A DNA stretch of 64,000 nucleotides, taken from NCBI GenBank assembly GCA_009869945.1, contig WIXG01000015.1, forward strand, positions 186,001 to 250,000, given 5' to 3'. Every line of letters begins with the position of its first letter. The first letter of the stretch is position 1. Shown here piece by piece: positions 50,728 to 61,915 of this stretch. The position numbers were made by a program, and so were the translations under genes. Source of the stretch: Mesaphorura yosii. Its lineage: Eukaryota > Arthropoda > Collembola > Poduromorpha > Tullbergiidae. Below the pieces are notes generated by a model. The model searched no databases, was not told the origin of the DNA, and saw only the letters and a list, made by a program, of their open reading frames with translations.

Positions 50728-53700
50728 CTGCGGAATGATTTATTGTGAACCGTGTCCTCTTGCGAGTCCAATCCGACTGTATTTTCTACGGTCCATAGCG
50801 CAGCAGTAGCACTGGGCCAAGCCGCCGGGTGATTTGTCAGTCAGTCTCAGTATAAACCGATTAACCGAGCTCCGACGCCAGCTTATGGTTTTGATTTGCT
50901 CATATGTACGGAGACGTGAAGTCTAGTTCGTGCATGCTGTAGCTTCAGTGCGTGCATGGGCGGTATGTTGAATTCATTAATTTAATTATTAACAAATTAA
51001 TTAACGTTACACATGCAAGGGTGGGACATCTGATCCAGATCCTGATTCTGATTTCTGTAACCGAGCATTAGCCGGAACGCAAAGGCAGGACGCACGGTGA
51101 CTAAGTGAAAGTTGACGGTGACCCGAATGAATTCATAGCTTGTTGGATTAGAATTAGTATGGGAATCCAAAATAAAATATGGTGGCCTGGTGGCCGCAGG
51201 AGTCGGCAGTTATGAGACGCCTAAAGCTTCGTTGTGGGACCCAGCCACGAGATCCGCCAGCCCTGCAAAGCATGCTTGGAGTAAATATTGGATTAAAATT
51301 AACAATGAAATGTAAAAGTCTGTACGGTAGCCCGAGCGCTCTGTATGCACGGAAGACAACATTTTACGATTAGAATGAATATGAAAATATTTTAATGCTG
51401 GCAATTTCATCCGTGCACACCGCGCTTCGTCGTGCTGGAAGGTTAAATGATTGGTAAATAAATAATCAGTTATTATTTTGGATTGCGACTCACTCATCGA
51501 GCGTGTACTTGCAGACTTGCACAGTGGTTGGCCTTGTTAACGTTGCTTTAGCTTGGCTCGAGTGGAGTGGGCAAATTCCAAATTGCAAAAGCAAATTTGT
51601 TGCTTACTACTACGCGTAGTTTTAGAGGTCCACGTCATAAAATTTTATATGATGATGGGCCATAAAAGAAACACTTTGTCCTCATACATTCTGCTATTCT
51701 ACAAACTACTTCCAAGCTTGTGCTACGGATATGAATGCAATTCCTTTTAAAGCCTGAAATGAAATGAATAAGCAATTTTGAGCGCTTGCGTTAGTGTTTA
51801 TGCATAGCATAGAAGAGACTGGTAAACTGGAATTAGATGGAAAAATGATGCTTGCAGTTCTCTGCATGGAATATTTTACAATCTTCTGTAATTCGAAAAT
51901 CGCAACTTCCAAGGTGGTAATTTGCGTGCTTATGTCAATGCTACGGCCGTCGCTCGTGATGTTTTCTTTAGATTCTTATCCATTAATCCGAAATTGAGCT
52001 ATCAACCGATTAAAGCCACGCGCTAATAAGTTAATATGGTCAAATTAAGTTTTAAACAGGTAACATGTTCATGGACGAATCAGGCGAGCAAGGATCAGAT
52101 CGGCCACTTGTGACTCGTGATCGTGCTCAGCAAGTGCATGGCCAGAGAAACTAAGAGCTAATAGAAATGACGCACACGTGAAAGAAAAGAAAGTCAATTA
52201 GGCGATGACACATGACACACCTTTGCAATGAACACGGCACGATACGGCACATGTCAAACTGCACTGCCCTTCCTTCTGTACACAGGAACGCCCTTAATTA
52301 CGGTGAATCATCTTAATGTATGAGAATATTAATAGAGTATTACTCTGTGTAAATGCCTGTCGTCATCGTCTAATTTTGGGATCAATGTGCGAATTGACCT
52401 TCTTTGAAAGGCTTGCCATTCGCCATTTGTCTGTGTGAACAGACAAAAATCCGCTGCTGCGCTTCGCTAATACGTTAAACGTTATCGGAAATGTGAAGAA
52501 AGTACGCTCGACACTAGACACTTTGAAGGTGAATATGACATGGAAAACGTCGGTGCATTATGCTAATTAGAATTTAATTTTAGCCTACGGTCGGTTAAGC
52601 TGCAGTGTCCTTCAATGGAGTCGCTGGATTCTCAACACCGTGCCGCCATGAGGTTCATATGAGCATCAAGCATTAACATCGTCCGATATTGCAGTTGTAA
52701 GGTCAGAGTCAGTGTTGGGTAAAAGAAGATGAAGTTCAAAGTGCCGACTCGACTGCATATGACAACAAATTCCTGTGCGTGGAAATGTTTGGCAGAACTG
52801 CATGCGTTCTGGCATGATAACCAGCCACTTCAGTAGTAATACCGGAAGAAATGTGAAATACAATACGATGCAATATCTATTGGAAAGGAGAACGTGAACG
52901 TCGGGAAGTAAACACAGCGATGCGACGTATCACACTTAGTACGTGAATATTCACAATAAATAGCAGACTTGCCTTCTTTAAAGTGCGTTGTTATTCTATT
53001 TTCAAAACACTCACTTCACATATTGGTTCGACCATTTGCCAATTGCGTCGCACTTTAAATTACCAGATATTTGATTATATATTAAGAAATTCTACTTCTG
53101 CCGCCCCACTAAGCGAGTTCTTCAGTTTCAGAAAAACAGTCTTCTGCTCTATAGTCATATGTCGGCATAAGAATTAAATAGACGAGGCGACAATAATTGC
53201 TTACGATTTACTTCTCTTTCCTCGCTGAATGCCTTTTCTAAATGCTTAAATGGGTTTAATGCCGTCTGTAATGGATAAAGTTTCATTCAAACAAGTACGT
53301 GTCTAGAGCGTACGCAGGACTTAGTTGCCAAACACTAATAAGAGTGAAAGTAGGTTAGTCCTCAGCGCACTCATGAGGCAAATCTATCAAATCTTAGGGT
53401 CAAGTGTGTCTAGCACAAGCACTACCACTTTGCGCTTCGTCTCATCTCGGATTACGAGAATGGTCAAGTGATAAAAGGGCACGCACGCTCTCCAGATTGA
53501 ATTCCTTTCACTACCTTACTTGATCCGATGCGATGAAGTATGATCCGAAGACCTCTTAAGATACTTGATCTCACATAAAAGACAATTCTTCTTTACAACC
53601 TGTGCGCTAAGAAATTTTGTAGAATCAGGAGACAAAAACGCAATCGTCGATCACCGAGACACACATGAATTCATTAATTTACTCATAAGAACATGTACTC

Positions 53701-53733
53701 ATAAGAATAACTTTTCTCTTGCGATTTATGTAG

Positions 53734-56700
53734 ATGAGTGCTTCGTGGTCAAGCGAAGAAGACGTAACTCATCAGCTCATCCGTTACCAACAATCCCAAA
53801 GGCTAGCGGCATGTGAGAAGCTCATCGCTGAGGAGGAAGGACAAAACCTGCAGGGTATGTCGCAATGCATAAAATGCAATCGCGAACATCGCTTCTTGAA
53901 TTTGTATTGCAAAATTTTCACCAAAAATCGGCCGTACACCGCGGAAAGCGAATGGCGTACGCAATCTTTCGTATGGTCGCATAAACTTCGAAGCGAAGAT
54001 TCAAATTTTTGGAGTCCGAGTGAATGGCAATAAAAATACTCACGTACTTTTATCTCCAGGTCATTGTCCGACAGTCTGGGATGGTTTACTCTGCTGGTCG
54101 AATACCAAGCTAAACACGACGTCCATCCTCCCGTGCCCTGACTACATTCCTGGAGTTCACAATGTAAGTCTAGTTACCAGCCACTTTCAATAATTATTGC
54201 TTCGCCTCAGGAGCCAATTTCATTCAAATTTTGCTTTGATCTCCACTAATAACAAGTACTAACTGAAGAACTAGAACGCAAGGTCGTGATAGAAAAGAAG
54301 CATTTTCTCTTGCATAACAATCAATTTTACGGTTGACGAAGTTTGACAACACGAAGGAGTTGATGTTTCAATAGTTGGTAGCTTGTGCATAAATATTCTT
54401 TCTTCAAACGGACGTACGATATTCGAATTCGCAGGAAAAATGATAGCAACATCGATTAAAATGGGTGAACAGGCTAATTGATAGGGAAAGTTCAGTCTCG
54501 CATTCACATCTACACTAAGCAGTACACAATTGAGAGCTCATTTTCATAAGATCAAAACAGACCTGAATCGAAAAGATCATGCTCATTATTTTGTTTTCTT
54601 GTCATTCCCTTCTTTGATTCAATAAGAATAGAATCTATTCCAGGAATTTCAAGCTCAGTGACACGAACCTTAGTGCCTTGTTATTGCCTTGACTCGTGTG
54701 CAATTATTCGGTCCAATTTTGTCGTCAAGATTCGCATATATAAAAGTGTCTTGAAAGTGCTCGGAAGTTTTACAACTCTTTTGGTTGTAATGATTTCGTG
54801 GATGCTTGGCAGGTAGCCTTGCTACGGCTTCCTGTCATTTAGCCTCTGAAGTTTACGATAATTTCCGGTAATTTTGTGGCCACAAAGACTGCTTTGCTAG
54901 AGCGCCTTGCGTAGTTGATTGTCAGCTTTAATTCACATTACCTTGAAATCACTCTTGGTCGTTGTGTCATTGCATACGAGGACAGACACACTTTGCACAC
55001 GAAGCACTTTCGTACCGTGAATATGAAAATGGAATGCACCAGAAGATGATTTACTAATGGAAAAGTGGGCGAGCAAATTAAGCGGGCAGCGCTATGAACA
55101 CAGTGTCAAGGCCAACGCCAACAATACTTTGTTTCATTATGCTTGAGTGTTTCCTCATGAAGTGAGACAATTCGACTTGCCTCGCATTGCCTGGCGTGCG
55201 GTTGTGCTAATCGAGAATGGGGAAAGCAGGGCTCCAATTACAACCAAATGCTCATTCACAAATCCTGCGGGAGACAAACTGCAGGAGGAAATCTGTGGTT
55301 TGTAACATATTGCAGCACGACTGGCTCGTTGCATGCGTTCAGTCTGCATCTGCATGCACAAAGGAAAAGACATAAATAATTTACAAGAGATCATCCTGGA
55401 ATAGAAATAATTGGAATTGCCAGTAAACTCTATGTCTGTGCCAAAACTCCTGTCACAACTCTCATACGGTTAAATATGAGCACCATTTTCATATTCCATA
55501 TTCACGGTCGAACCAGTGAGCTAGATTAGATGTGTGCTTCTAGCGTGTACAGAAAAGTGGGAAACATAAAACGGCAACGGCAGTAGCTACTTCCGGTCGT
55601 AGATCAACATTGCAGATGCAAAAGGTCGTAATATCTGCAAGCAAGTTATGGCTATATAGTTGGTGGTTTATGAATGATGCGTCCTTCGTTTTGGCAGCTA
55701 TTAACATAACATCTGCAGTCTGGAGCTTCGATCGTACGATATAACGTCTTAACCTCGATCCAGTTTGGGTTGGACAATATCGCAGTGGTGCTACTTGAGC
55801 TATTCCGGGCACGGATAGGATTTGGCGGAAGCACCAAACATACTTCGCCTAATTACAGAAAATACGTGAAGACAGTTAAACCTTAACTATCCACGCGGGA
55901 CTACGCTACTTAAACATTAACCAATTGTACCCATTTATTTGATCACAGCCTTGGGAATAACCAGTAGCTCGTTATCGTATAGTTCAGGCTTTCTGGTTCT
56001 GGTCGTTAGCCGTGACTCATGAGACAACCTCCATCGCTTATCATTATTGTACATGGCGCCTTCGTTTTCCGTACGGCACGTCATGCATGACTTAGTTCAA
56101 TTTTTACTGGCCCCAATCGCATTCGAATCTTGGAACACTGCGAATCGCCGCAGGAAGAAGACATGTTCTTTGCTAGAATTAATAAGAAACCTCTAGGCCA
56201 GATTCATCTTCATCCTTATTAATTAAGGCATGCACAAAATTACATGTCAGGTTACAAAGCAGACAAGGAATTGTGGCGCCGGCACCTTGTGGAATTTACA
56301 TCGGCCAACCGAGAGGCCACATACCTATGATAAGTCGACGTAATGTTACACTGTTTTCAATTGCAGGCAACAGCCTCTAAGCACTGCACAAAGGACGGAG
56401 ATTGGTTCTTTCATGAAGGGAAGAATAGCACCTGGACCGACTACTCAAAATGTGCCATTCAGACTCAGCTTGGTGACTCCACTATTCAGGTGATGTTTTC
56501 TAAAATTTCTAGGCAAGAAACCCATTAACGCGAAGTACTGACGAAGGATTTAAACATTTTATATGCGCTCTTGAGCAAAGCATAGAAAGTTTTCGTACGA
56601 ATAAGTGAGGAATAATTAATGACATTAATAATTACAAAGTAGCCAACTTTTCCAGGCATGTACGTGCAGATTGCAGTGAATAAGTCGTTATGTGCGTGCA

Positions 56701-59700
56701 TGTCAAGGTTTATTAATAAACTTAACGTTTACTGCATGGACTTTGACTTTGGAACTCCAGTCTGTGCCTGCACTTATTAAATTATTTCGTTAACTCCTGC
56801 ACAAACAAATCTGTTGACTCCGAACTCAGTTTGAGCACTTCCTGCAGTCGTCAGCTTAAATAATCGTGTTATTGCTGGGCGCAGTTTTCTTCCACTTAAA
56901 CACGATGATAATTAGTGCGCAGAATCTTGAATTCGCAATTCGTATCCAAGTACCAACTTTTATTATCCAAATAACCTGTTTACAAATTTTGCTACGTGCG
57001 GCAGAAAAGTTTGACTTCTTGCTGTGAAAGATATTAATAACTCTCCACATGTCCTCCTGTCTCAATGAGGCCGACTGAGAGGCCTCCGATGTGAAAGTTT
57101 CCTTTTCCGTTGCTTTCTTTTCTCGCAAAAACAAACTGCCTTCAGGCGGAAAGTGGCTGTCGTGATTTATTAGCTGAGGACAGCTCTTAGTTTAACTAAT
57201 ATTGAGCCCAGTCGATGAATGTGGCCAATGTACAAGCTTTGTCAACTCCTCGTGCAACGTTTACTGACTTCCCATCTTTTACATTTCCATTGCAGGAGTG
57301 GCTCCCTGTTATAAAGAAGATCTCACAAGTTGGCTATGGCGTCTCGCTCATAACGCTGCTTCTGGCCTTCTTCATTTTGGTCTCCATCAAGTAAGTGTCA
57401 AGCTTTAAATTATAGCTTCGGAACCATTAATTAATCAATGATTGATTCATCTTCCGCACTTGCGCAAGTGGTACATGCAGTTTTCACTTTCGTCCCAATC
57501 GTTGTGTGCCCTTCCGCTCGAAAATACTAGTAACACCCAATCTGGCTATCCCTTATAAGTTCCAATTTTAGTAGTCCAGATCAAATCTAAGCGAATTTAT
57601 TGCCTATCTGATATTGAAACCGCAGATGGGATTCAGAGTGACATTGAAAGGATCCAAATAAACTCCAAATATAGGACAAGGATCTAAAAACTAATACCAT
57701 TGTCTCATGCTGGGCGTTATAAGACTTATCGTATCTCGACAGCGCCGACAGTTTTCATATCCGTTTCTCCGTCCAGCCCTTCTTTTCTCAGCGCGCGTGG
57801 TTTCCAAAGTATTCTTAATTTGGAGAGATCCATCCCAAAGTTATCGCCACCACTGCATAGTAGGGTTTATCTACAAGAAAAACAGAAGATCGAGCAAGAA
57901 AGTGTCAGAGGAATTTTCTTTTTTTTTGGTTTTTGGTGACAGAAACTTGGCACGATTGTAATGATCTTAACCAAACAATTTCGTTTGTGAGATCTTCGGC
58001 CCCTGTTTTGTATTCAGAAAACGTAAATGCCGAATCGATCCCAGAATTTTTATGCAGAGATGCTGAAGTGCAATTTTATTCCAAATTGATCGCCAAGTTT
58101 TGTGCCGATCAAGCTTGCAGATAAGGCATCGATCATTCGGAGGCTTATAGAGAACTTGCATTCACTATTTAACATGAATTTCATGAACTTCTGTCTTCTT
58201 GTTCATGTCTTGTCTTGTCTTGCATTCAGGAAGCTCCGATGTCCGAGGAACACGCTCCACATGCATCTCTTTCTCTCCTTCATGTTACGTGCTTTCATGG
58301 CGCTGTTGAAAGATCTTCTTTTCCGCAAGGGTGTCGGTCTCTCCAATTCGATCCTCGAGGGTGATGAAGGACTCAGTTTCCGACACAACCAACCAGTAAG
58401 TTACTGCTAACTATAGGTGTACGCTCGCCCAATGTTTAGTTGGCGGGCCGAGACAACTCATCAGCGCGGATATTGTTACTTTACTTTTCTTTCCTTTTGA
58501 ACATTTCCAATATGACGACCTTTGCTCCACATTGCAGCAGCAGCAACTTGCCATAATGCGTCTCCTGTAACTTCAAGCAGCACTTTCTTTCGTCTCGCTT
58601 CGCTTCGTGTCATGTTTACATGGAAAGCGACGAGATCACAGAATCACGTTAAGTTCGGTCCATTTAACTTGGTTAAAAGAATGTTCTTCAAACGGACGGA
58701 AAAGCACCGCCAATTTTTCTACTGCATTTGAGGTCTCGCTCCTCGTACACAATTTTCACGTCAAATTTTTATTAAAAAATAAATGTAATAGATTTTTCAC
58801 TTGCCTGCCGCACTCGTAGCTCGTAAGTACAGAACGAGGTCGGTAGGTAACGGTGTAGATTGGAGGTTAAAAAGGCTGCGTGCACGCCTTTGCTTGGTTG
58901 CGTGTTTGTAACAAATGCCTTTCTTTATTACACCAGAATTGGGAGTGCAAATTGGTAACTAGCCTGTGGCAATATTTCATTGTTGCCAACTACATGTGGA
59001 TTCTTATGGAAGGACTTTACCTTCATAATTTGATATTTATGGCCCCTTTCTCCGATTCATCCTCAATCACATTCTACGTTCTCCTCGGCTGGGGTAAGCC
59101 AAAGCAAAGCTCATGAATTTTGTAAACGATGTTTGCTTTTGGAACCTTTCATGACCTTACGTCATGAAAGTCATGATGGTTCAGGCAAAGCGCAGTAAAA
59201 TTTCAGTACTCAGCAAGCAAACATTCTGACTTTCCAGGTTGTCCATTGGCGGTCGTCTCCTCATGGGTGGCGGCGAGAACAACTCTCGAAGACACCTACT
59301 GTTGGACCACAAATGGGAACAAGAACTTGTTCCTCATTATCAGAATTCCAATCATCATCTCCATTGTGGTACGCCTTTAATTAAATTCTAAACCCGGTCT
59401 TTGAAGCTGTAATTGAATATTGGTCTTATAAAATCAATTATGACATTAATTAATATGATAACCTGATGCTGCACAATTCACTGAAGGTTCCGATTTCGTG
59501 CTGTCTTAGTTAATCAATCTTCGTGCCCTTCGCAAGTTTCGTAACTTTTCTTTGCATATTTTCAATATTTTAATATAACGTCCAAGAATAAATTCAGAAC
59601 AATCCGAGTGATTACGCATACGCAGAATAGTTAAACTTCAAAAGAACAAAGATCGTGAAAATCAAACTTTGGACTTTGAACAAGGCGAAATGAATTGGCA

Positions 59701-61915
59701 GCACGGCGGCTTCAATAATTAAATGTTGTTTTAAGCCCCGTCGAGTTCGAGCACGAGCGTTTCCTCATACAAAAACTAATTTGTCTTTTACGCTTTCCTT
59801 TCACAGCTGAATTTTCTCTTCTTTCTGAACATCGTGAGAGTTTTGCTCCTGAAACTACAGTCGGCAGTTTCAATCGAAACACGTAAATACAGGTACAGGT
59901 ATGTTGCTTCTAGAGATGCTGTGACTATCTCTTTCTTCTTTCTCCCTCCTATTGCACCAGACAAAGCACAATGTTCGTTAAACTGTACTTCCTTCAAAGT
60001 AAGCGAAGTCAGTCCTACAATACTTCGTTGAGATCATTCAATTTAATGTCAACCAGCTAACGTAACGAACAGGATAAACTACTACACGATTAAGTAAGAA
60101 TTTTCGTACCGGAATAAATCCTGAACATCTGGCGCTACGTAGGCTATGCTAGCTTTGAGCTTGTAACTATTAACCAGCTGCCAACCGCTTCTTGTACTTT
60201 TTCAACTAATTTTCTACTAACAGTTAACCCGCTGCGGGTGCAACTTGCCAATGCCAGCCAAGCAATAACACGCACGAGGCACGAGGAACCCATGAAAATG
60301 AGTAATTTGCATTTCACATTACGCAGGAAATGGGCCAAGTCGACTCTAGTCCTCGTTCCGCTCTTTGGCGTGCACTACATGCTGTTCCTGTGGATGTCAT
60401 CGTACGTCGATCAGGACCCGGTTATCGAAGTTGTTTGGCTGTTTTGCGACCAACTTTTCGCTTCCTTTCAGGTAACTTGTTGGCCGTATTGCATCACCGA
60501 ATTCTTTCAACTTTGCCTGCCATTTTCGTTCTCCTCTCGTCGTCATTTCGTCATTATTCATTTACATAATTTTCATTAAAGTTTCCTGGAAAAAACGGAA
60601 ATGGAAAAGAGTTTCTCTGCACCGAGTTCAGTTTGTGAACGATTTCTGCTGTATAACGGACGACAATGCGGCAGCAAGAAATGTTGACTTTGGCGGCTTC
60701 ATGTGCACAGCACGTGCGGCATGGGTTTCCAGCTTCCGTCTATTTCCGAGTTAATTAACTTTTTCTCTGATTGCGGTTTGATTTATGGGCAACCCGGGTA
60801 TCAGACTATAGTCGCCTCCGACTCAAAGTAACCGTTTGAGAGTCAGCTTTGAATCAGATTCAGATTTGGAAATGCCACACACACACGTTTAATTTGGATG
60901 GCCATATTCTTCTGTTTCTATTTCGTTGTCTCTGATTTATGAAGTCCGCCAGTCGTGCCGTGCTTGACAAAACCTGATATCAATTTCTCAGTCACGATTC
61001 CTTCATGTCGCTGTCCCGCATCGGGATGGCGATTGTGTCGTGTCTGATAAATACGTGCAAGCGAATAGGAGAACTATATGAATATTTTATTGTTCTGTCG
61101 CAGGGTTTCTTCGTGGCCATCTTGTACTGCTTGATCAACGGTGAAGTTCGGTGTGAACTTGCAAAGAAATGGAGTAATTGGAGAACAGACTCAGAATCCA
61201 AAAATATCTGGGTTCCACTCAACCAGATCTCATCAAAATTCTATCACAGGTTCGTTCTTCCCTCGCAGCATGTCAATTTTCAATATTTTTATGCCTCTGC
61301 TTATTACTTTCACGACGATTTTTCTCATTCGATCACGAAATGCATAAAATATTGACGATTTTACGTGGAAATATGAAATTCTGGGCGACAGACTGGTGAA
61401 TAGGTGAATATTAATGGCGGCGCATGTAAATTTTCGCATTCTTTCATAGATCCACGCATGAAGATCTTCTGGCACATAACAACGGCTCGGAGTGTCACCA
61501 GCCAGCGAAAAGCAGCTGCTGCTCGAATCCTTGCAGTGGTGGAAGCAGTGGCAGCCGGAAAGGAAAAAGCCGTCATCATTACCACCCCGGTGAGAACGGG
61601 AATGAGAAACATGGCCGCGGTGGCTCTCGTTATCGGAGCGAAATCGGGCCAAACTCCAACTCCAATTTTGTGACCCAGACAGAAGAGCATCACTTGATGA
61701 TAAACACTATCGTGACGGACTCGGCATCAATTTCCTCAGCATTTCATAACGAGGCCGACGTCCACTGCGCACTGGTACCCTCAGCGAGCTGCACAAGCAG
61801 CACGTACACGACGGCCACGACGACGACAAACTGCAACAAGTTGTCAAATGTGGATATAAACATTTCCGAAGACGGCAATGACAATGACAAGAATGCTGCG
61901 TCATTGCGCGTGTAA
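53734..61915 (+). CDS. Class B1 (secretin-family) GPCR, parathyroid-hormone-receptor-like
   Basis: Exons 53734-53854, 54060-54163, 56367-56489, 57296-57390, 58230-58395, 58937-59093, 59238-59368, 59807-59892, 60327-60471, 61104-61249 and 61450-61915 join in phase (about 579 residues). The hormone-binding ectodomain has the six expected cysteines: ACEK, HCP, LCW, PCPDY, KHC, SKC. It also has the WDG and NSTW landmarks. Seven helices follow. TM1 begins ISQVGYGVSL, TM2 follows RCPRNTLHMH, and TM3 includes MWILMEGLYLHNLIFM. The conserved TM3-ECL2 disulfide pair is Cys207 (NWEC) and the Cys of DTYCW. TM6 holds KSTLVLVPLFGVHY, and TM7 runs GFFVAILYC into NGEV. The EEDVTHQL start, the FMAPFSDSS loop and the TM6 motif fit the PTH receptor branch better than the PDF, calcitonin/DH31 or CRF/DH44 receptors. 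No signal peptide is encoded in the first exon seen, which opens at an acceptor (TGTAG before the ATG), so a 5' exon is missing. Ligand unknown. Confidence 0.92.
54164..56366 (+). other. Intron within the receptor ectodomain
   Basis: A phase-0 intron of about 2.2 kb lies between the WDG/PCPDY exon and the KHC/SKC exon. It contains minus-strand open frames (54271-54507, 55540-55812) without recognisable content. No nested gene was seen. Confidence 0.75.
59892..59900 (+). promoter_or_regulatory. Tandem 5' splice sites in the third intracellular loop exon
   Basis: The exon starting at 59807 can end at 59892 (followed by GTACAG) or six bases later at 59898 (followed by GTATGT). Both keep the same phase. 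The second adds Tyr-Arg just before TM6. The shorter form matches the usual spacing of the family (RKYRKWAKST); the downstream donor is the better consensus. Confidence 0.55.

Larger units (their letters stand above)
42887..53733. other. 10.8-kb region without a recognised gene
   Basis: No family could be identified. The plus strand carries only scattered short frames; the longest, 44216-44560 (114 codons), follows an acceptor-like TTTTGCAG but resembles nothing known to me. The minus strand has several open, splice-bordered or membrane-like segments (43048-43167, 45.3-48.2 kb, 49.3-50.7 kb, 51.7-52.0 kb). Two are listed separately. The signal-peptide exon of the downstream receptor may also lie here. 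Confidence 0.5.

Noticed and set aside
55540-55837. Overlapping minus-strand frames in the receptor intron, suspected transposon remnant
   Set aside because: No transposase or reverse-transcriptase motif and no terminal repeats could be seen.
53734-61915. PDF receptor or calcitonin/DH31 receptor identity for the GPCR
   Set aside because: The N-terminal segment before the first cysteine, the FMAPFSDSS loop and the TM6 KSTLVLVPLFGVHY motif fit PTH receptors better. A tree is still needed.
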